Source: Oligoflexus sp.
GTDB taxonomy: Bacteria > Bdellovibrionota_B > Oligoflexia > Oligoflexales > Oligoflexaceae
Direction: 5' to 3'
Length of the DNA stretch: 64,000 nt
NCBI RefSeq assembly: GCF_035712445.1
Contig: NZ_DASTAT010000026.1
Coordinates: 62,001 to 126,000, forward strand
Positions within the stretch are counted from its first letter, which is position 1. Each line of letters starts with the position of its first letter. Made by a program: the position numbers and the translations under genes. A model generated the notes under the pieces. It ran no database searches. It saw only the letters and a list, made by a program, of their open reading frames with translations, and had not been told where the DNA came from. Of the stretch, positions 45,003-52,964 are shown in pieces.

Positions 45003-46025
45003 ATGGCAAAGGATGCATGGACATACCATGCGCCCGAGAATCTGGCGCCAGGCATCAAGCGGATCCTGCGGATGCAGGCCTGGGCTCCGCGTTTTGAACG
45101 CCTGCCCGTCCCGGTGAGCCGAACCCTCATGGATCTGACGTCGCGGTTTGCCAATCCCCGGCGCAACAAAAAACTCATCGAGACCGTCCATGCGCCTTTT
45201 CCCGGTTCTCCGGTGCGACTGCGCAGCTGGGAACCTGTTGCACTCAAGGGGTCGCGGCCTCTTGTCCTTTATATGCACGGCGGTGGTTTTGTGCTGGGGA
45301 GCAGTCGTTCGCACCGCGCATTCTGTGAGCTTTTGGCTGATGAAGCGCAGTGCTCGGTCTATTCCATCGACTATCGTCTGGCGCCGGAGCATCCCTATCC
45401 GGCGGCAATCGAGGATGTTGATCGCGCCTATGAATGGCTGTTGAAACTCAGGGACGTGCGAGGCTGGACAGCTCAGCCGATCGCAGTCGCTGGGGACAGC
45501 GCGGGAGGCAACCTTGCGACCATTCTGTGCCGCCGCCTGCGCGATCGGGGCGAGACGCTGCCGGACGCTCAGCTGCTCATTTATCCTGTCACGGATTTTG
45601 CGCGGAATACCCCATCTCATGATAAATATGCGGAAGGCCTCGTCCTGACCCGATCGTTGATCGACTGGTTTTTTCTGCATTACAAGGCGAACCCCATTGA
45701 CCATCACGATGTCTCGCCGCTGGGCTGCAAGGATCTGCGGGGCCTCCCCAAAACCTTTGTCGCATTGGCCGGCTGCGATGTGCTCCTGGATGAAGGGCGC
45801 GCCTATGCGGAGCGTCTGAAAGAGGCCGGCGTTCCCGTCACCGTTCGCGTCTTTCCCGATATGATTCATGCGTTTGTGAATCTTTTGCTGGTTCCTGAAG
45901 CGCATGCCGCGGCCCTTGAATGCATTGATTTTCTGAAGAATCATTTTGAAAAGCATCAAACAGGCAAGGAAAAAACGGATGGAAAAGAACAAGCCCCAGA
46001 TCGTGCCCGCGCCCTGGCAACTTAA
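45003..46025 (+). CDS. alpha/beta hydrolase, hormone-sensitive-lipase (HSL) type
   Basis: The 340-residue protein has the HSL oxyanion motif HGGGFVLG (92-99), the nucleophile Ser166 in AGDSAGGN, an Asp near 260 in LAGCDVLLDEG and a His near 290 in FPDMIHAFVN. The catalytic triad is complete. It would hydrolyse an ester. The start lies 3 bases after the monooxygenase stop and the gene overlaps the next one by 47 bases, so it is tightly coupled. Together with the neighbouring oxidases it suggests that an ester intermediate is made and cleaved. Confidence 0.9.
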   Translation: MAKDAWTYHAPENLAPGIKRILRMQAWAPRFERLPVPVSRTLMDLTSRFANPRRNKKLIETVHAPFPGSPVRLRSWEPVALKGSRPLVLYMHGGGFVLGSSRSHRAFCELLADEAQCSVYSIDYRLAPEHPYPAAIEDVDRAYEWLLKLRDVRGWTAQPIAVAGDSAGGNLATILCRRLRDRGETLPDAQLLIYPVTDFARNTPSHDKYAEGLVLTRSLIDWFFLHYKANPIDHHDVSPLGCKDLRGLPKTFVALAGCDVLLDEGRAYAERLKEAGVPVTVRVFPDMIHAFVNLLLVPEAHAAALECIDFLKNHFEKHQTGKEKTDGKEQAPDRARALAT

Positions 46026-46704
46026 AGGCACAGGTTATATGTTCCTCTATAATTTCCCGAAAAATTGGGCGGAAAAAGCCAATTTTCTGCCGGTCGAGCA
46101 GCGCGGGGAATTCAAAGGGGGCCTCGGCACCCTGATGCTCGTCGATTATGAAAGTTCGGATGCCGGCCCCTATCGCGAGCTGCTTTTCATTCCGGGGAAA
46201 TTCTCCTGGTTTCACTATCGCAACTATGCGATCAGCCGCATCTGGGTCTCGTCCGAATCGAGCGTCGTGAGTGGACGCGAAAACTGGGGCATCCCCAAGA
46301 ATCTGGCTCATTTTCGCATCAATGCGTCGAGCGAGCGGCGGCAGAGCTGGGAGGTGATCACACCGGAAGGCCAGACCTTCTTCAAGGCCGATCTGAGTCA
46401 CGGCCGCCTGCCCCTGCCCGTGCATACCGCCTTTGTTCCCTTTCCTTTGCTGCAAACCTGGGAAGGGCGTGACTACCTGACAAAATTCAGCGGCTATGGC
46501 CTGGGTCGTTTTGCAAGGTTGGAGCGCCTGGAAATCAATCAGGAGCTGTTTCCAGATATCACAGCGAAAAAACCTTTGCTTGGCCTGCGGGTGGATCCCT
46601 TCCATATAAGGTTCCCCGTACCGCAGATGATCGAGGCCCCGGCGGGACGCCTGCAGCCCTCGGCCGCGGCTGGGGTTTTCGGATCCTCCGGGCATTCCGC
46701 TTAA
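45979..46704 (+). CDS. acetoacetate-decarboxylase-like protein
   Basis: The start is ATG 45979 (AAGGA upstream), inside the hydrolase gene end. The 241-residue protein resembles the acetoacetate decarboxylase (ADC) fold: APWQLKGTGYMFLYNF near residue 10, ELLFIPGKF near 65, ISRIWVSSESSVVSGRENWG near 82 and later GFGxxG-like ADLSHGRLPLP. The usual catalytic Lys of true ADC (in a GAGEMPK-type context) is not obvious, so it may be a non-decarboxylating family member. It is the last gene of the four-gene cluster. Confidence 0.65.
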   Translation: MEKNKPQIVPAPWQLKGTGYMFLYNFPKNWAEKANFLPVEQRGEFKGGLGTLMLVDYESSDAGPYRELLFIPGKFSWFHYRNYAISRIWVSSESSVVSGRENWGIPKNLAHFRINASSERRQSWEVITPEGQTFFKADLSHGRLPLPVHTAFVPFPLLQTWEGRDYLTKFSGYGLGRFARLERLEINQELFPDITAKKPLLGLRVDPFHIRFPVPQMIEAPAGRLQPSAAAGVFGSSGHSA

Positions 46705-46780
46705 AAAGTAAGAATGCCCAGCCACACCTTTCGTGCCTTCTGCCGAAGAGAACGCAGAATTCCACCTTCAGGAGGCACGT

Positions 46781-46978
46781 ATGGGTCCTGCAAAAATCAA
46801 ACGTTGGTTCGAAAAACGCGGTGTGCGCATCAATGCGGTCACGACCATGAAAATCTCTGGCACACCCATTGTGATGGGCTATGAGATCGCCGCAAAGAAT
46901 GGCCGTAACGGCAAGCTTGGCCCCAATGCCCGCGCGCACGATCTTGAGAACTTGCGTCGTGAATTTATCAAAGCCTAA
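46781..46978 (+). CDS. small basic protein of unknown function
   Basis: The 65-residue product starts at the ATG at 46781, 6 bases after a consensus AGGAGG. It is basic and lysine/arginine-rich (MGPAKIKRWFEKRGVRINAV), with a small central hydrophobic patch. No family is recognised. The gene overlaps the start of the following kinase gene by 20 bases if the GTG at 46959 is used there, suggesting coupled translation. Confidence 0.6.
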   Translation: MGPAKIKRWFEKRGVRINAVTTMKISGTPIVMGYEIAAKNGRNGKLGPNARAHDLENLRREFIKA

Positions 46979-49760
46979 GGCATTCCTCCTGCTTTTTTTA
47001 TGGATGCTCCTGCCCGGGTCACTCCTCGCCGAGTCGCCCGAGGCACGGCAGGGTCTATTGGATCTTCGCAAGGTCGATCTCCTTGCAGTGACTCCTCTGC
47101 GTTTGGAAGGCGAATGGGCCTTCTACTGGAATCAGCTTGTTTCCCCGGCTGCGATCGACCAGAATTCAGACTTCACCTTTCAGGATGGTCCCAAGGATTG
47201 GATGCGTTACCAGCTCAAGGGGGAAAAGCTTCCCTGGAGCGGGGCAGCCACGTTCCGCCTGAAGGTCCTTTTGCCTCCACTCACCGATGAGCTTGTGCTC
47301 CGCGCCGGCCCCATGGTGATGGCCGGTCGCATCTTTGTGAACGGTCGGCTTGTTCATGAAGCCGGCACGCCGGGACTCGATCGTGAGCTTTCCGGTCACA
47401 GCTATCAAACCCAGCTGATTTTTTTAGGCCGGGATCTGCAGGAGATGGACATCGTGATCCAGGTCTCCAATCATATGATTGCGCGCTCGGGCTATGCGGC
47501 TCTCGATCTGGGACTGCGTGCGCCCATGCTGCGGGATGAAATCAATACCTATAATAAAACGCTCTTTCTTCTGGGCGGTATTTTTTTGATGGCCATCTAT
47601 CATCTGTGCCTTTTTATGATGCGGCGCACAGAGATATCCAACCTTTGCTTTTCCGCCCTTTGCCTTGCAAACGGCGTCTTTCACTATGCGGCGGCCGGTA
47701 TCGCGGCCCTGCATTTTCCGGGCATCAGTTCGGAACGCGTCTGGGATCTTTTCTTCTGGGGCTGGTACCTGGGCGGCGCGTTTTTCTCATGGTTCGCGCA
47801 CAGCGTCTTCCCGCGGCACTTTCATAGAAATTTCGCCTACGGCTTCAGCATTCTTTCAGCTGTGAGCTTTTTCACTGTTCTTTTCGGCACAACCGATCAG
47901 TTTCACATCATCCCGACCTTGCATAAGATGGGCAATACGCTGACCTTCTTTTATATCGCGTATGCCTGCTATCGGGCCCTGCGGGATCAGGTGAAGGATG
48001 CCCTCGTCTTTCTGATCGCAAGCTCGATCTTTTTTGCCTCCGCAGTCAATGACATGCTGGTGACAACAGGCGATATGAAGGGCGAGCTTTTGTCTTCGAC
48101 CGGTCTTTTCATATTCCTCTTCTTTCAGTCCATTCTGCTTTCCAAGCGTTTTTCCGCAGCCTTTCATAAGCTGGAGATCGCGGAAACCGAGATTCGTGGC
48201 CTGAATGAAAGCCTGGAGCAGAAGGTTCAGCAGAAAACCCGCGAGATTCGAGCCATCCTCACGCATATTCAGCAGGGAATTTTCACGCTGCGACTGAATG
48301 AGAAATCCGATATCGTCATGGGTGAAGATTATTCCCTGCATCTGGAGGAAATACTCGAAACCCGTGACCTGACAGTCAGCCAGTTTCAGGACGTCCTTCT
48401 GAATCGCACCGATCTGTCGAATGATCAGAAGAGCCAGATTCGCAGCACGCTCATCGCCTCGCTGGGGGAGGACGAGATCGCCTTTATGAGCAATCGCGAT
48501 AATCTCGTGAAAGAACTGCGCCTGCTTACGAATGAGCAGGAAAAGATTCTGGAGATGGATTGGGATGCGATGCTCGACGACAAGGGTCTGATCGAGCAGA
48601 TTCTGGTCTGCCTGCGCGATGTGACCCAGGTTCGTCAGCTGCAGCAGCAGTCCATCAACCAGCAGCGGGAGCTGGAGTATATCAGCGAGATTGTGAACAC
48701 GACGCCCGATCAGTTTGCCAAGTTCATAACCATGTCAGTGGCCTTCCTGGACGAGAATGAGCGCCTCATTCGGCAGAATCAGAAGAAGAATCTTGAGGTC
48801 GTGAAAATCCTCTTTATCAATATGCATACCATCAAAGGCACCGCACGGACCTATTACTTCCATAAGATGACCGGGATCCTGCACGATACCGAGCAGCATT
48901 ACGCGGACCTTCTGCGGAAGGACGAGGAAGCCTGGAATCAGAAGAAGCTTTTGGATGACCTGGACAGCGCAAGGTCCATCATCCTGCTCTATGATCAGAT
49001 CAATACCGTGAAGCTCGGTCGCAAGCGGGACCGGAGTCTGATCGAAGTGAACCGCAAGGTGGTCGAGGACAAGGTCAATTCCCTGAATCTGATCGACACG
49101 AGTCCCATGGATCCTGCGACGCGGCATATAATTGAAGATACCCGCAGGACATTCAACGAGGTCTTCTATAGCCGATCCATAGATGTGCTGCAGGATATTC
49201 TATCCGGTGCGGAACGGGTGGCGCGTGATCTGGGCAAGGAAATTCCCATCATCAGGATCAAGGAGTCCGGGACGTCGATCAGCCAGGAAGCTTTGGAACT
49301 TTTCCATCAGGTCTTCCACCACATCATCAGAAACTCACTGGATCATGGGATAGAAACCGCCGAGGAGCGGCTGAAGGCCGGCAAGCGGCCGACGGGAACG
49401 CTCTATCTGGATCTGGACGAGAACGCGGACGGGTCCATGCATCTTGTTTATCATGATGATGGCCGCGGTTTGAATCTGGCAAGGCTCGAAGAGCTGGGCT
49501 ATGCGCGTGGTTTTCTGATCCGCGGGCAAGCGTATACGCCACAGCACATCGCGGATCTGATCTTTGAAAATGGTCTGTCCACCAGCAATCGGCTGACCGA
49601 GATTTCCGGTCGCGGCGTGGGGATGGAGGCCGTGCGGCAGTATCTCGATCGCGCCGGCGGCCGCATTCATGTAGTCCTGAATGGCCAGCCCCAGGGCGGC
49701 TTCTGCGCCTTTGCCTTTCACATCCATGTCCCGAAAAACCTTCACACGCTCGCGGCGTGA
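46959..49760 (+). CDS. 7TMR-DISM sensor with Hpt and HATPase domains (CheA-like kinase)
   Basis: A GTG at 46959 gives a signal-like segment (KAFLLLFLWMLLPGSLLA) and a protein of about 933 residues; ATG 47004 is an alternative. An extracellular 7TMR-DISMED2-like beta domain (about residues 30-190) precedes seven membrane helices (about 200-395), a coiled coil (ETEIRGLNESLEQKVQQKT) and a linker. The kinase end has an Hpt-type motif NMHTIKGTARTY with His near 623, an N-box HHIIRNSLDHGIE near 792, and DDGRGLN and GRGVGME glycine boxes. The phospho-accepting His lies in an Hpt domain as in CheA, not in a HisKA domain. No response regulator is adjacent. Confidence 0.85.
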   Translation: MNLSKPKAFLLLFLWMLLPGSLLAESPEARQGLLDLRKVDLLAVTPLRLEGEWAFYWNQLVSPAAIDQNSDFTFQDGPKDWMRYQLKGEKLPWSGAATFRLKVLLPPLTDELVLRAGPMVMAGRIFVNGRLVHEAGTPGLDRELSGHSYQTQLIFLGRDLQEMDIVIQVSNHMIARSGYAALDLGLRAPMLRDEINTYNKTLFLLGGIFLMAIYHLCLFMMRRTEISNLCFSALCLANGVFHYAAAGIAALHFPGISSERVWDLFFWGWYLGGAFFSWFAHSVFPRHFHRNFAYGFSILSAVSFFTVLFGTTDQFHIIPTLHKMGNTLTFFYIAYACYRALRDQVKDALVFLIASSIFFASAVNDMLVTTGDMKGELLSSTGLFIFLFFQSILLSKRFSAAFHKLEIAETEIRGLNESLEQKVQQKTREIRAILTHIQQGIFTLRLNEKSDIVMGEDYSLHLEEILETRDLTVSQFQDVLLNRTDLSNDQKSQIRSTLIASLGEDEIAFMSNRDNLVKELRLLTNEQEKILEMDWDAMLDDKGLIEQILVCLRDVTQVRQLQQQSINQQRELEYISEIVNTTPDQFAKFITMSVAFLDENERLIRQNQKKNLEVVKILFINMHTIKGTARTYYFHKMTGILHDTEQHYADLLRKDEEAWNQKKLLDDLDSARSIILLYDQINTVKLGRKRDRSLIEVNRKVVEDKVNSLNLIDTSPMDPATRHIIEDTRRTFNEVFYSRSIDVLQDILSGAERVARDLGKEIPIIRIKESGTSISQEALELFHQVFHHIIRNSLDHGIETAEERLKAGKRPTGTLYLDLDENADGSMHLVYHDDGRGLNLARLEELGYARGFLIRGQAYTPQHIADLIFENGLSTSNRLTEISGRGVGMEAVRQYLDRAGGRIHVVLNGQPQGGFCAFAFHIHVPKNLHTLAA

Positions 49761-49840
49761 GGGTGACACCGATCTTTTCTTTCTGTTGTCCCTCACCGTG
49801 AAGTATGGCAGCCTTGGCCTGCATTCTGAAGGGAGCTTTC

Positions 49841-50599
49841 ATGCGCATTATACTTTCAGCTTGTCTTTGTTTCGGCAGTCTTTTCGCGTCTTCTGCCGTG
49901 CAGGCTTTTCAGCTCCAATACCGTGCTTTTCAAAGCCAGGCGAAGCTGTCCCACAATCGGGCCCAGGTTCCGACCCTTTGGAACGGCGCCTACTTGAATG
50001 GCGCGCCGCAAGTGACCAGTGACTCCCGTGCATCGGAGCAGGCCGTCTGGAACAGCCTCGGCCACGAGATCAGTCTCGGCAGCGAGCTTTTCTATCCCTA
50101 TGTCTATGTGGATGTGGGCCTGGCGCAGACGTACTATTTCCCCGGTCCCGATCAAAGGGTCGAAGACCTCGCCCCCAAGGCCGGCATTCAGATCCTGACC
50201 AATGTCCAGGACCGCTGGATGCCCTTCGCCCGGCTTGGGCTTTCGCAGCATCATCTGAAACTGGTGTCGCGTCGGGTGGAAACCCGATCTCTGCCGGAAT
50301 CCGTGCTGGGACTCAAGGGAGTGGCCGAGGATCGCTTTGCCGTCGAACGCGAGTGGCAGGATAATCCGCGGCTTTGGAACGGTGACCTGAGTCTGGGCTG
50401 TAAACTCTATCCCGTCCCCACGACCGCCATCGTCGTGGAGTATCGCTACAGTCAAAGTCTCGGCGGCATCACCATCCGCGAGAAGGAAACCGGCACCAAT
50501 TCTTTCGTCAATGATGCGGGTTTTTCGAGTGAGACCGAACTGCCAGGCGTTCGCCTTGTTTCGCAGGAACTCAGCCTGGCCATTGAAGTCGAACTCTAA
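49841..50599 (+). CDS. predicted outer-membrane beta-barrel protein
   Basis: The start is ATG 49841 (GAAGGGAG upstream), opening a signal peptide (LSACLCFGSLFASSAVQA). The 252-residue product has alternating strands such as HEISLGSELFYPYVYVDVGL, GDLSLGCKLYPVPTTAIVVE and a terminal LVSQELSLAIEVEL. This resembles barrel proteins of unknown role. It follows the large sensor kinase by 80 bases and could share its transcript. Confidence 0.65.
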   Translation: MRIILSACLCFGSLFASSAVQAFQLQYRAFQSQAKLSHNRAQVPTLWNGAYLNGAPQVTSDSRASEQAVWNSLGHEISLGSELFYPYVYVDVGLAQTYYFPGPDQRVEDLAPKAGIQILTNVQDRWMPFARLGLSQHHLKLVSRRVETRSLPESVLGLKGVAEDRFAVEREWQDNPRLWNGDLSLGCKLYPVPTTAIVVEYRYSQSLGGITIREKETGTNSFVNDAGFSSETELPGVRLVSQELSLAIEVEL

Positions 50600-50602
50600 G
50601 CA

Positions 50603-50743
50603 TCAGCGCTTCCGAATCCGCACTTTAGCGGGCCGACGCAGGGCCCGCGGCTTGGACGACACGGACTTCAGATAATCAGAAAACAGGATCATTCCGTAAA
50701 GAATCACCAGCTGAATCACGAAACCGAGCAAAAAGAGGTTCAT
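50603..50743 (-). CDS. 46-residue single-helix membrane protein
   Basis: The product begins MNLFLLGFVIQLVILYGMIL, one strong membrane helix (residues 3-22), followed by a basic tail (KPRALRRPAKVRIRKR) that would lie in the cytoplasm. AAGGAG sits 8 bases before the ATG at 50743. Its small size and basic tail are typical of stand-alone regulatory membrane peptides. I do not recognise a family. It is convergent with the barrel gene, 3 bases away. Confidence 0.65.
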   Translation of the reverse strand: MNLFLLGFVIQLVILYGMILFSDYLKSVSSKPRALRRPAKVRIRKR

Positions 50744-50806
50744 ACTGTCACTCCTTGTGAGAATCAGTGAAAGACGATCAGTTTTTTGGAACAGGGGACC
50801 GGGTTC

Positions 50807-51802
50807 TTAGTCGAGCGGCCTCAGGTTGAAATCACCGCTTACGCTATTGAATTTGAGCCTGCCTTTGGGATTCGCGCCGAAGGAACCCGTGGCGCTGCGA
50901 TTGCCGAAGCCTTCCTTCTGCCGCGTATCGTCGGGAAGACCATCGAAGGACGCGCTGATCCCTTCCATTTCAAAATCAAAGCCCACGCTTTTTGCGACTT
51001 TCAGATCCACGTTGCCCGAGACCGACTGAGCTTCGAATTCCTTGATCGGACTTACGAGCGTGGCTTTCAGATCGCCCGAGACGCTGTTGGTGGCGATGTC
51101 CAGATCCTTGTTCAGACTCGCCGGCACGAAGTCCACATCGCCGCTGACGGTGTTGATGCTCAGGATTTTGGATGGAGCCGCCTTCACATTCAGATCGCCG
51201 GACACCGACATCAGGTGAAACTCAGAGGTCGCGGCCAGTTTTTCGATGGTGATATCACCCGAGATATTGGTCAGGGTGAGTTCCCCGGCGAAGTTTTTAG
51301 GGAGCTGCAGTTCCCCGAAGCTCGGACCCTTTTTGGTGACTTCGACTTCGAGCTTGCCGCCGCTGTTTTTCACGGTCCATTCCTTGGGCGGCAGATAGCC
51401 TTTGAAGACGAAGTGGATCTGATCATCCGCGCTCTCGACCACTTTCCAATCCGTGACATAGGACTTGAGTTCCAGTTCCTTGATGTCCTTGGCCGGTATG
51501 GATTCCGTGATGGCCTTGTCCGTACGCGCAGGATTATCGGCGTCACCGCCCAGGGTATCGCTGTCCCCCGTGCTGATATGAATGTTGGGACCGTCGCCCT
51601 TTTTGATCATGATCCGATCGTCTTTATCGAAGATGATGTTGAAGTTGCCGAGTCCATCCAGACCGTCCTTGGTATTGGCCGCGAAGGCCTCACCGATGCA
51701 GCTGGATTCGCAGCGGGTGTCAAAGAATTTGCCAAGGATGAGCGTGATAAGGGTGAAAGCGCCCAGACCGATTACGATATTTTTCATGCGTTTGTTATCC
51801 AT
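50807..51802 (-). CDS. DUF4097-like putative adhesin, third gene of the padR operon
   Basis: The 331-residue protein has one N-terminal membrane helix (NIVIGLGAFTLITLILG) and a repetitive beta-helix-like stretch, with the phrase SVSGD or VSGDL recurring about every 20-25 residues (NISGDITIEKL, SVSGDLNVKAA, TVSGDVDFVP, SVSGDLKATL, SVSGNVDLKVA). This is the DUF4097 pattern. Such proteins are found with HAAS and PadR genes; their role is unknown. AAAGG precedes the ATG at 51802. Confidence 0.85.
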   Translation of the reverse strand: MDNKRMKNIVIGLGAFTLITLILGKFFDTRCESSCIGEAFAANTKDGLDGLGNFNIIFDKDDRIMIKKGDGPNIHISTGDSDTLGGDADNPARTDKAITESIPAKDIKELELKSYVTDWKVVESADDQIHFVFKGYLPPKEWTVKNSGGKLEVEVTKKGPSFGELQLPKNFAGELTLTNISGDITIEKLAATSEFHLMSVSGDLNVKAAPSKILSINTVSGDVDFVPASLNKDLDIATNSVSGDLKATLVSPIKEFEAQSVSGNVDLKVAKSVGFDFEMEGISASFDGLPDDTRQKEGFGNRSATGSFGANPKGRLKFNSVSGDFNLRPLD

Positions 51803-51829
51803 GCTTAAAACCTTTCTCAGAGCGAATGT

Positions 51830-52423
51830 TTAGTCGGGTTGAATCACTTTGGCATTCAATTTGATGTACTTCATTAAACCCAGAAGAAACCAGCGGCTCA
51901 AAAGATAGAGCACCACGCAGGCCAGAAGAGATGCACCGAAAAGAGATAAACTATAAAAACTGAGGGCGAGCTTGGCCGAAAGTCCGACCGCCACGGGGGT
52001 CGCGATGTTACCGACCAGGACCGCGATCGCGAAAATGATGCCGACAAAGACCGCGATGGTGGCGACCACCCAGGACATCCCCAGGACGATGGCAAGGCCC
52101 AGGATCGGCCAGAGCATAAAGAAGAAGTTGAAGGCAATGATCGAAAGCACGACCAGCGTCGCCCGAGCCATATGATAAAGACTTGTGGTAAACTTCTGGC
52201 CTTCATACGGATTGGTAATCCGGGTCAGGTGGTAATCGGCAACGAAGGTCCGTGCCAGAGTCCGGGCATCGCCAAGCGAAGCGCTGATTTCGTCATCTGA
52301 CTTGCCGCGTTCCCGGGCTTCGAAGATGTGTGCGCGATAATCAGCCAGCACATCCTCGCGTTGAGACGGAGGCAGCGGACTCAGTCCCTTTTCCAGTTCC
52401 TTGATAAAGTTATGCTCGTGCAT
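51830..52423 (-). CDS. HAAS-domain (DUF1700-like) membrane protein
   Basis: The start is ATG 52423, 14 bases inside the padR gene. The 197-residue product has an N-terminal helical HAAS domain (FIKELEKGLSPLPPSQREDV and LADYRAHIFEARERGKSDDE) and about four membrane helices from residue 85 onward. In related bacteria it is cotranscribed with PadR and DUF4097 genes. It probably couples the repressor to a membrane signal. AGAGGTGG precedes the start. Confidence 0.85.
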   Translation of the reverse strand: MHEHNFIKELEKGLSPLPPSQREDVLADYRAHIFEARERGKSDDEISASLGDARTLARTFVADYHLTRITNPYEGQKFTTSLYHMARATLVVLSIIAFNFFFMLWPILGLAIVLGMSWVVATIAVFVGIIFAIAVLVGNIATPVAVGLSAKLALSFYSLSLFGASLLACVVLYLLSRWFLLGLMKYIKLNAKVIQPD

Positions 52424-52739
52424 GACTGTCCACCTCTTGCAGAAGATTTTGCATGGCCGCCGCGAATTCATCCCACTCGGCCCGCATTTCCTTATAAACC
52501 TCGCGCCCCTTGTCCGTAATGCGATAGTACTTTCGCGGCGGACCCTGATCCGATTCCTGCAGATACGTCTCGAACCATCCATCATTCAGGCAGCGCCGCA
52601 GGAGGGGATAGATAGTGCCCTCAGATATGTCTATGTGCCGCGATATATTCTCGACAAGCTCATAACCATAACGATCAGCCTGGGATAAAACGGCGAGAAC
52701 GCAAAGCTCAAGACTGCCTTTTTTCAATTGAGTTCGCAT
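52410..52739 (-). CDS. PadR-family transcriptional regulator
   Basis: The 109-residue protein matches the short PadR subfamily: MRTQLKKGSLELCVLAVLSQ at the start, YGYELVENISRHIDISEGTIYP winged-helix core, and PRKYYRITDKGREVYKEMR. It has the DNA-binding winged helix and a short dimerisation helix only. It begins the padR-HAAS-DUF4097 operon, and is likely to repress it. The next gene overlaps it by 14 bases. Confidence 0.95.
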   Translation of the reverse strand: MRTQLKKGSLELCVLAVLSQADRYGYELVENISRHIDISEGTIYPLLRRCLNDGWFETYLQESDQGPPRKYYRITDKGREVYKEMRAEWDEFAAAMQNLLQEVDSHARA

Positions 52740-52790
52740 GTTGCGTCCTTTTTACCGATAAACAACGCCCTGACGTGCAGGGACAGGTAT

Positions 52791-52819
52791 TTTGTAACAC
52801 ACGCTACACTGCATTGCAA
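52791..52819 (-). promoter_or_regulatory. predicted promoter of the padR operon
   Basis: On the minus strand, TTGCAA (52819-52814) and TACAAA (52796-52791) are separated by exactly 17 bases, about 50 bases before padR. An imperfect AACAC...GTGTT inverted repeat (about 52795-52830) covers the promoter and is a candidate PadR operator. Confidence 0.5.
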
Positions 52820-52863
52820 GGTACCGTGTTATGAACTTTACGGCAGAGTCAGCCCGAAACTTG

Positions 52864-52882
52864 AGCATTTTGGAAAAATGCT
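52864..52882. repeat. short perfect hairpin AGCATTTT-GGA-AAAATGCT
   Basis: An 8-base-pair perfect inverted repeat with a 3-base loop lies between the divergent padR and ATP-grasp genes. It may be a regulator site or part of the leader; nothing more can be said. Confidence 0.3.
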
Positions 52883-52964
52883 GTCTTTACGGCATATTGC
52901 CTGGATCCTGATCTCACGAAACAATGCCCAAGGCTTTTGAACGATTTTCAGGGAGTCGCCGCTC

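Noticed and set aside
44274..46031. 585-codon minus-strand ORF opposite the monooxygenase and hydrolase genes
   Set aside because: It mirrors two genes with intact catalytic motifs, has no ribosome site and lacks recognisable domains.
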